Below the pieces are notes generated by a model. It was not told the DNA's origin. It saw only the letters and a program-made list of their open reading frames with translations, and did not search any database. Both the position numbers and the translations under genes were made by a program. Below are positions 7,538 to 15,128 of a stretch of 64,000 nt of DNA, piece by piece. The stretch is from Rhodalgimonas zhirmunskyi (GTDB lineage Bacteria > Pseudomonadota > Alphaproteobacteria > Rhodobacterales > Rhodobacteraceae), in NCBI GenBank assembly GCA_030848925.1, contig JANFFA010000001.1, forward strand, positions 1,302,001 to 1,366,000, in the 5' to 3' direction. Position 1 is the stretch's first letter. The number at the start of each line of letters is the position of its first letter.

Positions 7538-8259
7538 ACTTCCAGCCATTCCTCGCGGATGGCCTTGTTCGCCATCAGTTCCTCGGGCGTGCCTTCGAAC
7601 ACCATGTGTCCGTGGCCCATCACGTAAACCCGCGTGGCCACGCGCAACGCGATGGTCAGTTTCTGCTCCACCAAAAGGATCGAAACGCCGCGCTGCGCGA
7701 TCATTTCCAGCATATCTCCCACCTGCTCGACGATCTTGGGCGCAAGCCCTTCGGTCGGCTCGTCGATCATGATGAAATCCGGATCGCCCATCAGCGTGCG
7801 GCACACGGTCAGCATCTGCTTTTCCCCGCCCGACAACACCGAGGCTTCGATATCCGCGCGTCGGCGCAGGTTCTCGAAGTGATCGAACATCATCTCCATC
7901 GACCAGCGGCCCTGCCCGTCCTTCTGCCCCGGCTTCAGACCAAGGATCAGGTTCTGCCGCGTCGTCAGCCCTGGAAAGATATCGCGGTTCTCGGGCACGT
8001 ATCCCAGTCCCGCCTTGGCGATCTCGTAACTGGGCTTGCCAGCCAGTTCCGTGCCGCGAAACTTAACCGATCCCTTGGGTGTCACCTCGCCCATGACGGC
8101 CTTGCAGGTGGTCGAGCGGCCCACGCCGTTTCGGCCCAGAAGGGCCACGATCTCACCCTCGTTGACGTGAAAGTTCACGCCCTGAAGGATGTGGCTCTTG
8201 CCGTAATAGGCGTGCAGGTCACTGACCTCGAGCATCTTTTCGCTGCTTTGATCCAGCAT
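7534..8259 (-). CDS. livF: Branched-chain-type ABC importer ATPase LivF (Arg in Walker A)
   Basis: 241 residues from the ATG at 8259, which overlaps the livG stop (TGATG). It is the second ATPase of a HAAT-family importer (branched-chain amino acids, urea, amides and similar). Motifs: Walker A as GRNGVGRST with Arg48 where Lys is nearly invariant, signature LSGGE (142-146), Walker B FIMIDEP (Asp166, Glu167), and VEQ with Gln199 at the H-loop, the usual LivF residue. Codon CGC was checked at the Walker A position. With LivG this gives one degenerate and one normal composite ATP site. It ends overlapping the serine hydrolase start. Confidence 0.93.
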   Translation of the reverse strand: MLDQSSEKMLEVSDLHAYYGKSHILQGVNFHVNEGEIVALLGRNGVGRSTTCKAVMGEVTPKGSVKFRGTELAGKPSYEIAKAGLGYVPENRDIFPGLTTRQNLILGLKPGQKDGQGRWSMEMMFDHFENLRRRADIEASVLSGGEKQMLTVCRTLMGDPDFIMIDEPTEGLAPKIVEQVGDMLEMIAQRGVSILLVEQKLTIALRVATRVYVMGHGHMVFEGTPEELMANKAIREEWLEV

Positions 8260-9017
8260 CACGCGTCCTCCAATGTGGTGCCGAGATAGGCCTCTTTCAC
8301 GGCCACGCTGGCGCGCACGGCCTCGGGTGTATCGCTTTCGATGATCTCGCCGTAGACCAGCACGCTGATCTTGTCGGCCAGATCGAAAATCACGCCCATG
8401 TCGTGTTCCACGATGATCAGGGTCTTGCCCTCGGTCACCTTGCGGATCAGGTCGACGATCAGTTCGGTTTCGGAATGGCTCATGCCTGCGCAAGGCTCAT
8501 CCAGCATAATGATGTCGGCCCCGCCCGCGATGGTGATGCCGATCTCCAGCGCACGTTGCTCGGCATAAGCCAGCGCACCGGCCACCATGTTGCGCCGCGA
8601 GGTCAGGTTGATCTGTTCGATGATCTCGTCGGCCTTTTCGGTCAGCGCCTTCTGACCGTTGATCATGTGCCAGAAGCTGTACTTGTAGCCCATGCTCCAC
8701 AACAATCCGCAGCGCACGTTTTCGAACACCGTCATGTTGTGAAAGATGTTAGTGATCTGGAACGACCGCGACAATCCCTTGCGGTTGATCTGGAAGGGCT
8801 TCATCCCCGACACGTCTTCCCCGTGCATCAGGACCTGCCCCGCCGTGGGCGTGTATTTCCCGGTGATCAGGTTGAACAGCGTGGATTTCCCGGCCCCGTT
8901 CGGGCCGATGATCGCGTGCCGCTCTCCCTTCTCGATGGACAGGTTCACGCCCTGGATGATCTTGGCAAGGCCAAAGCTCTTTTCCAGATTGCGAAGCTCA
9001 ATGGCAGGCGCGCTCAT
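8259..9017 (-). CDS. livG: Branched-chain-type ABC importer ATPase LivG (LAYAE signature)
   Basis: 252 residues from the ATG at 9017, which overlaps the livM stop as ATGA. Walker A GPNGAGKST is canonical (Lys44), as are Walker B IIMLDEP (Asp173, Glu174) and the H-loop VEHD (His205). The ABC signature is LAYAE (149-153) instead of the usual LAYG/LSYG form, so the glycine that contacts the ATP phosphates is Ala. The long insertion after the Q-loop (SRSFQITNIF..) and C-terminal AYLG are typical for LivG. It couples ATP hydrolysis to import with LivF, LivM and LivH; the cargo is not defined by sequence. Confidence 0.93.
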   Translation of the reverse strand: MSAPAIELRNLEKSFGLAKIIQGVNLSIEKGERHAIIGPNGAGKSTLFNLITGKYTPTAGQVLMHGEDVSGMKPFQINRKGLSRSFQITNIFHNMTVFENVRCGLLWSMGYKYSFWHMINGQKALTEKADEIIEQINLTSRRNMVAGALAYAEQRALEIGITIAGGADIIMLDEPCAGMSHSETELIVDLIRKVTEGKTLIIVEHDMGVIFDLADKISVLVYGEIIESDTPEAVRASVAVKEAYLGTTLEDA

Positions 9018-10303
9018 GATCCGGCCCTCCCCGTATGCGTGGCTTCGTCCCACGCCGCTTTGACGCGCGCGGACAGCCGGTTGATGATGAAAACACTGAC
9101 GACGAAGACAACGATCGCAGTCGCCATCGGCCAGATCGCATGGCTGTCGAAGGTGATGCCGTAAAGGCTCATCTCGCTGTCGCCCACGCCTGCCTCACGG
9201 ATGTGGAACAGGATTTCCATGAAGGCCGCGCCGGACAGGATGGCCAGCACCGCCGGGAAGAACAGCATCGCGTAAGGCACCACGAGATGCCCGATCTTGC
9301 CCATCTTCCACGGCGCGATATGCATCGCGATCAACCCGGTCAGGCCAAACGGAAAGAACATCACCGTGGCAAGGAACAGGATGCCGAGGTACAGCCCCCA
9401 AAGCTCGGTATAGAGGCCCAGAACCGTTTGCAGCAGGGTGAACACGATGGCCCCCACGATCGGTCCGACAAAGAACCCCACACCGCCAAGGAACGTCACC
9501 AGAAGGATCGTGCCGGATGTGGCGAGGTTCAGGTTCTCTTCGGTCAGGATCTCGTAGTTGATGGCGAACAGAGCTCCTGCGATGCCGGCAAAGAACCCGC
9601 TCGCGATGAAGCTCATCCAGCGCACATTGCGTTGCGAATAGCCAAGGAACTCGGCCCGCTCCTCGTTGTCGCGCACCGCGTTGGCGATCCGCCCGATGGG
9701 TGTGCGCGAATAAAGGAACATCCCCAACGCCGCGATCAGCAACCAGAAGATCGTCAGGTAATAGACCTGCTCATGCGAGCCGAAATCCCAGCCAAAGACC
9801 TCCGGTCCCATGGTCCGGTCACCGCTCACGCCTTCCTCTCCGCCGAAGAAGATCACGATGATCACCGAACAGGCGGCGACGAGTTCACCGACCCCAAGGC
9901 TGATCATGGCAAAGACCGTCCCCGCCCGCCGGGTCGAGAACGACCCGATCAGGAAGGCGAAGAACATGCCGAACAGCCCACCAAAGATCGGCAACAGCGG
10001 CAAGGGCAGCCATAGCCCACCTTCGACCATGTTCATCACATGCATCGAGAAGAACCCGCCAAGGCCCATGTAGACGGCATGGCCAAAGGATAGCATCCCG
10101 CCCTGCCCCAGCAACATGTTGTAGCTGAGGGCAAAGACAATGGTGATTGCCATCTGGTTGATGATGGTCAGTGCCGAGCGCGAGCCGAAAAGCTGCGGCA
10201 AAAGGATCAGCGCCACGGCGGCGATCACCCAAGGCAGGACTGAGTTGAGATTGACAAGCCGCGTCGTGCCCGCGGTCAGGGGCGAATTGGATGAAGTGCT
10301 CAT
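9014..10303 (-). CDS. livM: Branched-chain-type ABC importer permease LivM (long form)
   Basis: 429 residues, about 100 more than many LivM proteins. It is strongly hydrophobic with the LivM core: ALSYNMLLGQGGMLSFGHAVYMGLGGF, ISLGVGEL, and RTPIGRIANAVRDNEERAEFLGY, which is the coupling loop to the ATPase. The extra length is a C-terminal region (about residues 330-415) with further membrane segments and a periplasmic or cytoplasmic stretch containing HIREAGVGDSEMSLYGI. Start and stop overlap livH and livG by 4 bases each. It forms the membrane channel with LivH. Confidence 0.92.
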   Translation of the reverse strand: MSTSSNSPLTAGTTRLVNLNSVLPWVIAAVALILLPQLFGSRSALTIINQMAITIVFALSYNMLLGQGGMLSFGHAVYMGLGGFFSMHVMNMVEGGLWLPLPLLPIFGGLFGMFFAFLIGSFSTRRAGTVFAMISLGVGELVAACSVIIVIFFGGEEGVSGDRTMGPEVFGWDFGSHEQVYYLTIFWLLIAALGMFLYSRTPIGRIANAVRDNEERAEFLGYSQRNVRWMSFIASGFFAGIAGALFAINYEILTEENLNLATSGTILLVTFLGGVGFFVGPIVGAIVFTLLQTVLGLYTELWGLYLGILFLATVMFFPFGLTGLIAMHIAPWKMGKIGHLVVPYAMLFFPAVLAILSGAAFMEILFHIREAGVGDSEMSLYGITFDSHAIWPMATAIVVFVVSVFIINRLSARVKAAWDEATHTGRAGS

Positions 10304-11256
10304 GATTCACGCTTCCCGAACAGGCCCTGCGGGCGGAACACAAGGACAATCACCATCAGCAAATAGGGCAGGATCGGCCCGATCTGCGGTAGGGTCAGGG
10401 TCCACAAATCCTGCCATGCGCTATCCCATACGGGTTCCGGCTTGGTGAAGCCGACGCTGGTCAGGATGTCTTCCATCCGCACGTTGTAGGTGGCGGCAAA
10501 GGTCTGGATCCAGCCGATTAGAAGCGACGCGACAAGCGCCCCCCAGAGGCTGCCAAGCCCGCCGATGACGATGGTGACGAAAACGATCGAGCCGAGCAAA
10601 ACCGCCATCCCCGGGAAGGTGCCAAGGATTGGCCCGGCGATCACGCCCGCAAGCCCCGCCATCGCCGTGCCCACACCGAACACGCCCATGAACACCAGCG
10701 GCACGTTATGGCCAAGGTTCTGAACCGTCTCGGGATAGGACAGCGCGGCCTGAATCGTCATCCCGATCCGGGTTTTCGTCAGGATGTAGAGCAGGGTGAT
10801 AAAGATGCCCACGGCGATGAAGATCATGAAGACCTTATAGGCCGGGAAGCTGTTGCCAGCGATCGAGAACGCCGCAAAATCAAGCGCTTCGGGGATATTG
10901 TAGGGAAGTTGGCTACGGCCCCAGAAGAACTGCACCACTTCCTCGATCAGAAGGGCAAGACCGAAGGTAAAGATCAATTCCGGCACGTGCCCATATTTAT
11001 GCACTCGCCTGAGCCCGTATCGTTCGATCAGCGCCCCGATCACGCCCACCGCAATCGGCGCCACGATCAATCCCAGCCAGAAGCCGGTGATAAGGCTGAT
11101 CTGGTAGGCGAAGTAAGCCCCCAACATGTAAAAGCTGGCGTGGGCGAAGTTCAGCACGCCCATCATCGAAAAGATCAGTGTCAGACCGCTGCACAGCATG
11201 AATAGCAACAGTCCGGTGACCAAGCCGTCAAGGATATTGACGATTAAGAGCGACAT
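10300..11256 (-). CDS. livH: Branched-chain-type ABC importer permease LivH
   Basis: 318 residues from the ATG at 11256, preceded by GGGGGGAG; the open frame reaches further upstream but the family start MSLLIVNILDGLVTGLLLFML is at this ATG. Motifs of LivH permeases are clear: GLTLIFSMMGVLNFAHASFYMLGAY, RYGLRRV, TRIGMTIQAALS and VIGGLGSLWGAL. About eight membrane segments are expected. It follows the binding-protein gene after a 96-base gap holding a very stable hairpin, and overlaps livM by ATGA. It is one half of the membrane channel of the importer. Confidence 0.93.
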   Translation of the reverse strand: MSLLIVNILDGLVTGLLLFMLCSGLTLIFSMMGVLNFAHASFYMLGAYFAYQISLITGFWLGLIVAPIAVGVIGALIERYGLRRVHKYGHVPELIFTFGLALLIEEVVQFFWGRSQLPYNIPEALDFAAFSIAGNSFPAYKVFMIFIAVGIFITLLYILTKTRIGMTIQAALSYPETVQNLGHNVPLVFMGVFGVGTAMAGLAGVIAGPILGTFPGMAVLLGSIVFVTIVIGGLGSLWGALVASLLIGWIQTFAATYNVRMEDILTSVGFTKPEPVWDSAWQDLWTLTLPQIGPILPYLLMVIVLVFRPQGLFGKRES

Positions 11257-11309
11257 TCGCGGCTCCCCCCCTGCCCGTTTTTCGGTTGTCTGGAAGTTTC
11301 TTGAAGTGT

Positions 11310-11338
11310 CCCGGGCCGCGCGCGACGCGCGGCCCGGG
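11310..11338 (-). terminator. Intercistronic 13-bp GC hairpin between binding protein and livH
   Basis: CCCGGGCCGCGCG (11310-11322) pairs perfectly with CGCGCGGCCCGGG (11326-11338) around a 3-base loop. No T-run follows on the minus strand. Located between the binding-protein gene and livH, it fits a partial terminator or 3'-end stabiliser that gives more binding protein than permease, as in many ABC operons. Confidence 0.6.
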
Positions 11339-11352
11339 CGCAAGGCGTCCCC

Positions 11353-12594
11353 TTACGGGCGCTTCATCTTGCAGGTCGTGGCGATATCGGCCGACGCGTT
11401 CTTGATCGTCGATTCGACAAGGATGCCGTAGTCCGACGAGTCATAGGTGTAGTCGACACCTTCGTTGGTGTGCATGCCGATGTGCATGTCCTGGATCAGC
11501 TGGTGATCCTCGGCGCGCATCCGCAATTCGCCCCCGAAGTAGCCCGGGAAGGTCATGCCTTCCAGCGCCGTAGCGATCGCCACAGCATCGGTCGAGGTGC
11601 CAGCCTTCTCCATCGCCGCAGCCAGCATGCCGACGGTGTTGAAGATCCGCGGCATGTCGATGTTGCCATCGGGGAACCGCGCGAGGAAGCCGTCATACAG
11701 CGCTTTCGCCTCATCGCTTGCCGGCGGGTTGATCTGGCCTTCCGAGATCAGCCGGATGGAGCCTTTACCCGCTTCGCCGAAGGCCGCGGTGATACCCGAA
11801 CCCGCTGCGTAGTAGGTGTAGATCGGCCCTTCGAACCCGTTCTCGATGACCGCCTTGCCAAGGCCCAGCATGTCGCTGCCCCAGTTGCCGGTGATCACCG
11901 CATCCGCGCCCGACGACACGATCTTGCGCGCGTAGGGGGTGAAGTCTTTCACCTTGCCGATCGGGTGCAGCTCGTTGCCGACGATCTCGATATCAGGCCG
12001 CTTCGCGCTCAGCATCGAAACGGCGGCTGCCGCCACGGCCTTGCCGAAGGAATAGTCCTGGCCGATGACGTAGATCTTTTTGATGGCCTCGTTCTTGGCG
12101 ATCGCGTCGGTCAGCGCGTCCATCTTGATGTCGGCGTTGGCGTCGAACCGGAAGTGCCAGAAGTTGCACTTGTCATTGGTCAGCGCCGGATCCACAGCCG
12201 CATAGTTGAGGAACAGAACCTGGCTGTCGGGATTGCGACGGTTGTGCTTGTTGATTGCATCGGTCAGCGCGTTGGCCACACCCGAACTGTTGCCCTGCAC
12301 GACGAACCGTGCGCCTTGGTCGATCGCGACCTGAAGTTGGATCAGCGATTCCTTGGGGCTGATCTTGTTGTCATAGCCGACAACCTCGAACTTGACGCCA
12401 TCAAGGATGCCGCCCTTGTCGTTGACCAGCGCATCAGCCGCGTATTCAAACTGCTTTAGACCGTTGGTGCCGGTCGCCGCGAACGGGCCCGACAGCGGAT
12501 CGATAAAGGCAATCTTGATGTTCTCGGCATAGGCCGCGCCTGCCGTCAGCGCGGCAATGGCGGTGCTGAGCACGAGTTTCTTGATGGATTTCAT
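11353..12594 (-). CDS. livK: Periplasmic substrate-binding protein of the Liv-type importer
   Basis: 413 residues with a clear signal peptide (MKSIKKLVLSTAIAALTAGAAYA, cleavage after AYA) and a periplasmic-binding type I fold of the Peripla_BP_6 family: IKIAFIDPLSGPFAATG, FVVQGNSSGVA, YVIGQDYSFG, ADAVITGNWGSD and the C-terminal Cys-containing end. Proteins of this group deliver branched-chain amino acids, amides, urea or aromatic acids; the exact ligand cannot be assigned, so the livK symbol marks position in the operon rather than leucine specificity. GGGAGGAG precedes the ATG. It is the first gene of the five-gene importer plus hydrolase unit. Confidence 0.9.
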   Translation of the reverse strand: MKSIKKLVLSTAIAALTAGAAYAENIKIAFIDPLSGPFAATGTNGLKQFEYAADALVNDKGGILDGVKFEVVGYDNKISPKESLIQLQVAIDQGARFVVQGNSSGVANALTDAINKHNRRNPDSQVLFLNYAAVDPALTNDKCNFWHFRFDANADIKMDALTDAIAKNEAIKKIYVIGQDYSFGKAVAAAAVSMLSAKRPDIEIVGNELHPIGKVKDFTPYARKIVSSGADAVITGNWGSDMLGLGKAVIENGFEGPIYTYYAAGSGITAAFGEAGKGSIRLISEGQINPPASDEAKALYDGFLARFPDGNIDMPRIFNTVGMLAAAMEKAGTSTDAVAIATALEGMTFPGYFGGELRMRAEDHQLIQDMHIGMHTNEGVDYTYDSSDYGILVESTIKNASADIATTCKMKRP

Positions 12595-13045
12595 ATGGTT
12601 CTCCTCCCATGGTTGAACACTTTGATCCGCCGGAATGTTTTTTGGTCTTCCTGACGCGGATAGGTCCGCCCTCCCACCCCATCACACACAAGGCGCGCAG
12701 GGATGCTCCGGCGATATGCATTATCTTTGTTGTCCGGTTTTCCTCCCTCCGGTCCTGCGGGCGGGGTCTCCTCCTCCCGTCCGCGCCCTCATTAAAGTAA
12801 GCCCAAAGCCCTCAACTCAAGGCTTGATTTGGGCGGATGATCGTTACGCTACGTCAGAAATTCGTGATCCCGGCCCTCCACCGGTCTCATCTCCGATCGC
12901 GTCCGGCACGCCCCACTTCGCAGCCGCTCTCGGCTTGGAAATCGCGCCTCTCCTCTCCCCAAGCACTGTAAGGCCTGCTGGTATTCGCGCAAGGGCGCAG
13001 GTGGACGCCCGAACGCCAAGCACAGCTTTTGTGTCGATTTCCAGA

Positions 13046-13074
13046 TAATCCACAAGTTATTGAGGTTATCCCCA
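13046..13074 (+). promoter_or_regulatory. Pair of DnaA-box-like sequences
   Basis: TAATCCACA (13046-13054) and TTATCCCCA (13066-13074) each differ by one base from the DnaA box TTATCCACA and lie 20 bases apart in the same orientation, in a locally AT-richer patch. Could mark DnaA-controlled expression; nothing else here indicates a replication origin. Confidence 0.3.
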
Positions 13075-13163
13075 ACAAATAGCTTTACAGGTCGCCAAGC
13101 TGCCCCCACCATATATCGTAGGAAGACGGGGAAATCCCCCCGCTTCTAGAGCAGGCACCAAGA

Positions 13164-13189
13164 GGTCGCGGTGCTGCCACACCGTGACC
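13164..13189 (+). promoter_or_regulatory. Stem-loop in the leader of the YbjN gene
   Basis: GGTCGCGGTG (13164-13173) pairs with CACCGTGACC (13180-13189) through ten RNA pairs, one of them G-U, with the loop CTGCCA. It ends 24 bases before the ATG at 13214. Position suggests a 5'-UTR structure; no known riboswitch class was recognised. Confidence 0.35.
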
Positions 13190-13213
13190 CGATAAACCGC
13201 AAGAGGTGGCGTC

Positions 13214-13714
13214 ATGGCACTATCAGAGACTTATCTCGAAGACGACCTTCACCCCATCGACATCGTCGAAACCCTCGCCGCACATCACGACTGGGATTTC
13301 GATCGCATCGGCGATGATCAGATCGCGATGGCCGTCGAAGGCCAATGGCGCACCTATTCGATCACGCTGGCATGGTCGGATTACGACGAAACGCTGCGCA
13401 TGGTCTGCACCTTCGAAATGGAGCCCCCCGAGGAAAAGCTGCCCCAGCTTTACGAAGCGCTGAACGCGGTCAACGATCGCTGCTGGGCCGGGGCCTTCAC
13501 TTTCTGGGCCGAACAACAGTTGATGGTCTATCGCTACGGCCTGTTGCTGGCAGGCGGGCAAGCCGCCTCGGCCGAACAGATCAACACGCTGATTTCCGCC
13601 GCCGTGTCATCGGCCGAACGCTTCTACCCCGCGTTCCAGCTTGTCGTCTGGGGCGACCGCCCCGCCGAACAGGCGCTCCAGATCGCCATGGCCGAAGCCT
13701 ACGGCACGGCCTGA
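13214..13714 (+). CDS. YbjN-domain protein
   Basis: 166 residues. The sequence resembles alphaproteobacterial YbjN-family proteins, which share a fold with type III secretion chaperones: an N-terminal DDLHPIDIVETLAAHHDWDF segment, then QIAMAVEGQWRTYSITLAWSDYDETLRMVCTFEMEPP and a C-terminal helix around AAVSSAERFYPAFQLVVWG. No catalytic residues are apparent and no signal peptide is present. In other bacteria members affect stress responses and motility, but function here is unknown. AAGAGGTGG precedes the ATG. It lies 270 bases upstream of proC on the same strand, with a 15-bp tandem repeat in the gap. Confidence 0.8.
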   Translation: MALSETYLEDDLHPIDIVETLAAHHDWDFDRIGDDQIAMAVEGQWRTYSITLAWSDYDETLRMVCTFEMEPPEEKLPQLYEALNAVNDRCWAGAFTFWAEQQLMVYRYGLLLAGGQAASAEQINTLISAAVSSAERFYPAFQLVVWGDRPAEQALQIAMAEAYGTA

Positions 13715-13750
13715 ACGATACGGGCCAAATCAGCCTCGCCGATCCGGTCG

Positions 13751-13880
13751 CAGGCCAAACAGTTGCAGGCCAATCTTCTGCCCGACCCGGCGCCGGTAAG
13801 CGCCGCCGGGTCTCTGGCCACAAGGGTCGCTGGCCCGCAAATTACTGGCCTGCAAATTTCTGGCCCGCAAATTACTGGCC
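13751..13880 (+). repeat. 15-bp tandem repeat between the YbjN gene and proC
   Basis: Three adjacent units CTGGCCCGCAAATTA / CTGGCCTGCAAATTT / CTGGCCCGCAAATTA lie at 13830-13874, followed by CTGGCC. Two looser 15-base units beginning CAGGCCAA are at 13751-13780. Between them are a GC-rich stretch and another CTGGCCACAAGGGTCG. The units have no clear coding context. Confidence 0.7.
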
Positions 13881-13984
13881 AGACGCCCCGTCGCCGCGTC
13901 ATCAGCGCCCAGTCTCCGTCTCTCCATTGATGCAAACGCGATAGCCGCGTAACACTTTCCCGAAAGTAACAACGGGGAAGTGTG

Positions 13985-14794
13985 ATGGAGTTCATTTCTG
14001 AAAAGGGCCTTGTCCTTCTGGGCTGTGGCAAGATGGGCAGCGCAATGCTGCAAGGCTGGCTCGACCGGGGCCTTGCGCCGCAATCGGTCCATGTCGTTGA
14101 TCCGCAACCCTCGGACTGGCTGAAATCCACCGGCGTGAACCTCAACGGCCCGCTGCCCGAATCCCCCGCTATCGCGCTGATCGCGGTAAAACCGCAAATG
14201 ATGCGCGATGCGCTTCCCGCCCTGCAAAAGATGGGCAACGGCGACACGGTGTTCCTTTCGGTCGCCGCCGGCACGCCGATTGCCCATTACGAAACCGTGC
14301 TTGGCGCCGAAACCCCGGTGATCCGCGCCATGCCCAACACCCCCGCCGCGATCTCACGCGGGATCACCGCGATGATCGGCAACGCCCATGCCTCGGCCTC
14401 GGCGCTCGACATGGCCGAATCCCTGCTCTCTGCCGTGGGCGAGGTGGTCCGCCTTGAAAGCGAAGAGCAGATGGACGCCGTGACCGGCCTTTCCGGCTCG
14501 GGTCCGGCTTACGTCTTCCACCTGATCGAATGCATGGCCGAGGCAGGTGAAAAACAGGGCCTCTCGCCCGATCTCGCGCTGCAACTGGCGCGCGCCACCG
14601 TTGCGGGGGCGGGTGCACTCGCGATGCAATCCAATGAAAACCCCGAACAGCTGCGCATCAACGTCACCTCGCCCAACGGCACCACGCAGGCCGGGCTGGA
14701 CGTGCTGATGGACGAGGCGACCGGCCTGCCGCCGCTGATCGCGAAAACCGTCGCCGCCGCGACCAACCGCTCAAAGGAGCTCGCCAATGGCTGA
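13985..14794 (+). CDS. proC: Pyrroline-5-carboxylate reductase
   Basis: 269 residues from the ATG at 13985, preceded by GGGGAAG; a GTG one codon earlier is also possible. ProC uses NADPH to reduce pyrroline-5-carboxylate to proline, the last step of proline synthesis. The N-terminal Rossmann motif LLGCGKMGSAMLQGW, the central IRAMPNTPA and the diagnostic VTGLSGSGPAYVFHLIE segment are all present, followed by the C-terminal TSPNGTTQAGL signature. It overlaps the next gene (CsaA-like) by 8 bases, so the two are likely cotranslated. Confidence 0.95.
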   Translation: MEFISEKGLVLLGCGKMGSAMLQGWLDRGLAPQSVHVVDPQPSDWLKSTGVNLNGPLPESPAIALIAVKPQMMRDALPALQKMGNGDTVFLSVAAGTPIAHYETVLGAETPVIRAMPNTPAAISRGITAMIGNAHASASALDMAESLLSAVGEVVRLESEEQMDAVTGLSGSGPAYVFHLIECMAEAGEKQGLSPDLALQLARATVAGAGALAMQSNENPEQLRINVTSPNGTTQAGLDVLMDEATGLPPLIAKTVAAATNRSKELANG

Positions 14795-15128
14795 GCCGAT
14801 CGATTTCGACGATTTCCTCAAGGTCGACATTCGCACCGGCACCATCCTGCGCGCCGAACCCTACCCCGAAGCGCGCAAACCCGCGATCAAGATGTGGATC
14901 GACTTCGGCCCCGAGCTTGGCGAAAAGAAATCCTCGGCCCAGATCACCGCCCATTACGATCCCGAAACCCTGCCCGGCAAGCAGGTGATCGCCGTGGTCA
15001 ATTTCCCGCCGCGCCAGATCGGCAAATTCATGTCCGAATGCCTCGTGCTGGGGGTGTCTGACGAAAACGGGGGAATCGTGTTACTCTCACCGGATCACCC
15101 CGTCAGCAATGGAAGCCGAATGCATTGA
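14787..15128 (+). CDS. csaA: CsaA-like tRNA-binding-domain protein
   Basis: 113 residues forming one OB-fold tRNA-binding domain, as in Bacillus CsaA and the C-terminus of methionyl-tRNA synthetase. Recognisable parts: FLKVDIRTGTILRAEPYPEARKP, IDFGPELGEKKSSAQI, AVVNFPPRQIGKFMSECLVLG and the C-terminal ending LLSPDHPVSNGSRMH. CsaA has been described as a dimeric chaperone with export-related activity in Bacillus; the physiological role in alphaproteobacteria is unclear. AAAGGAG precedes the ATG, and the gene overlaps proC (8 bases) and the dehydrogenase gene (TTGA), suggesting one transcript. Confidence 0.85.
   Translation: MAEPIDFDDFLKVDIRTGTILRAEPYPEARKPAIKMWIDFGPELGEKKSSAQITAHYDPETLPGKQVIAVVNFPPRQIGKFMSECLVLGVSDENGGIVLLSPDHPVSNGSRMH

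Larger units (their letters stand above)
12595..13213. other. 619-base divergent intergenic region
   Basis: No convincing gene. It must hold the promoter of the importer operon (minus) and of the ybjN-proC unit (plus). Visible structure: a nested dyad near 12799-12831 (CCCAAA..TTTGGG enclosing AAGCC..GGCTT), two DnaA-box-like nonamers at 13046-13074, a GGGG-aaat-CCCC hairpin at about 13129, and a 10-bp stem-loop at 13164-13189 ahead of the YbjN gene. Confidence 0.6.

Noticed and set aside
6332-7804. N-terminal extension of the serine hydrolase to 7804
   Set aside because: The extra 89 residues are the livF gene read in another frame; the ATG overlapping the livF stop fits the family start.
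13046-13074. Chromosome replication origin
   Set aside because: Only two imperfect DnaA boxes, with no further clusters, no AT-rich unwinding stretch and no dnaA, parAB or repABC genes nearby; kept only as a weak regulatory observation.
12844-13112. Small open frames in the livK / ybjN gap
   Set aside because: No ribosome-binding site in a good position, no conserved-looking pattern, overlap one another in several frames; treated as non-coding.
13345-13944. 199-codon plus-strand frame containing WPANY repeats
   Set aside because: It is the 15-bp tandem repeat read out of frame after the YbjN gene; the first part overlaps the real gene in another frame.
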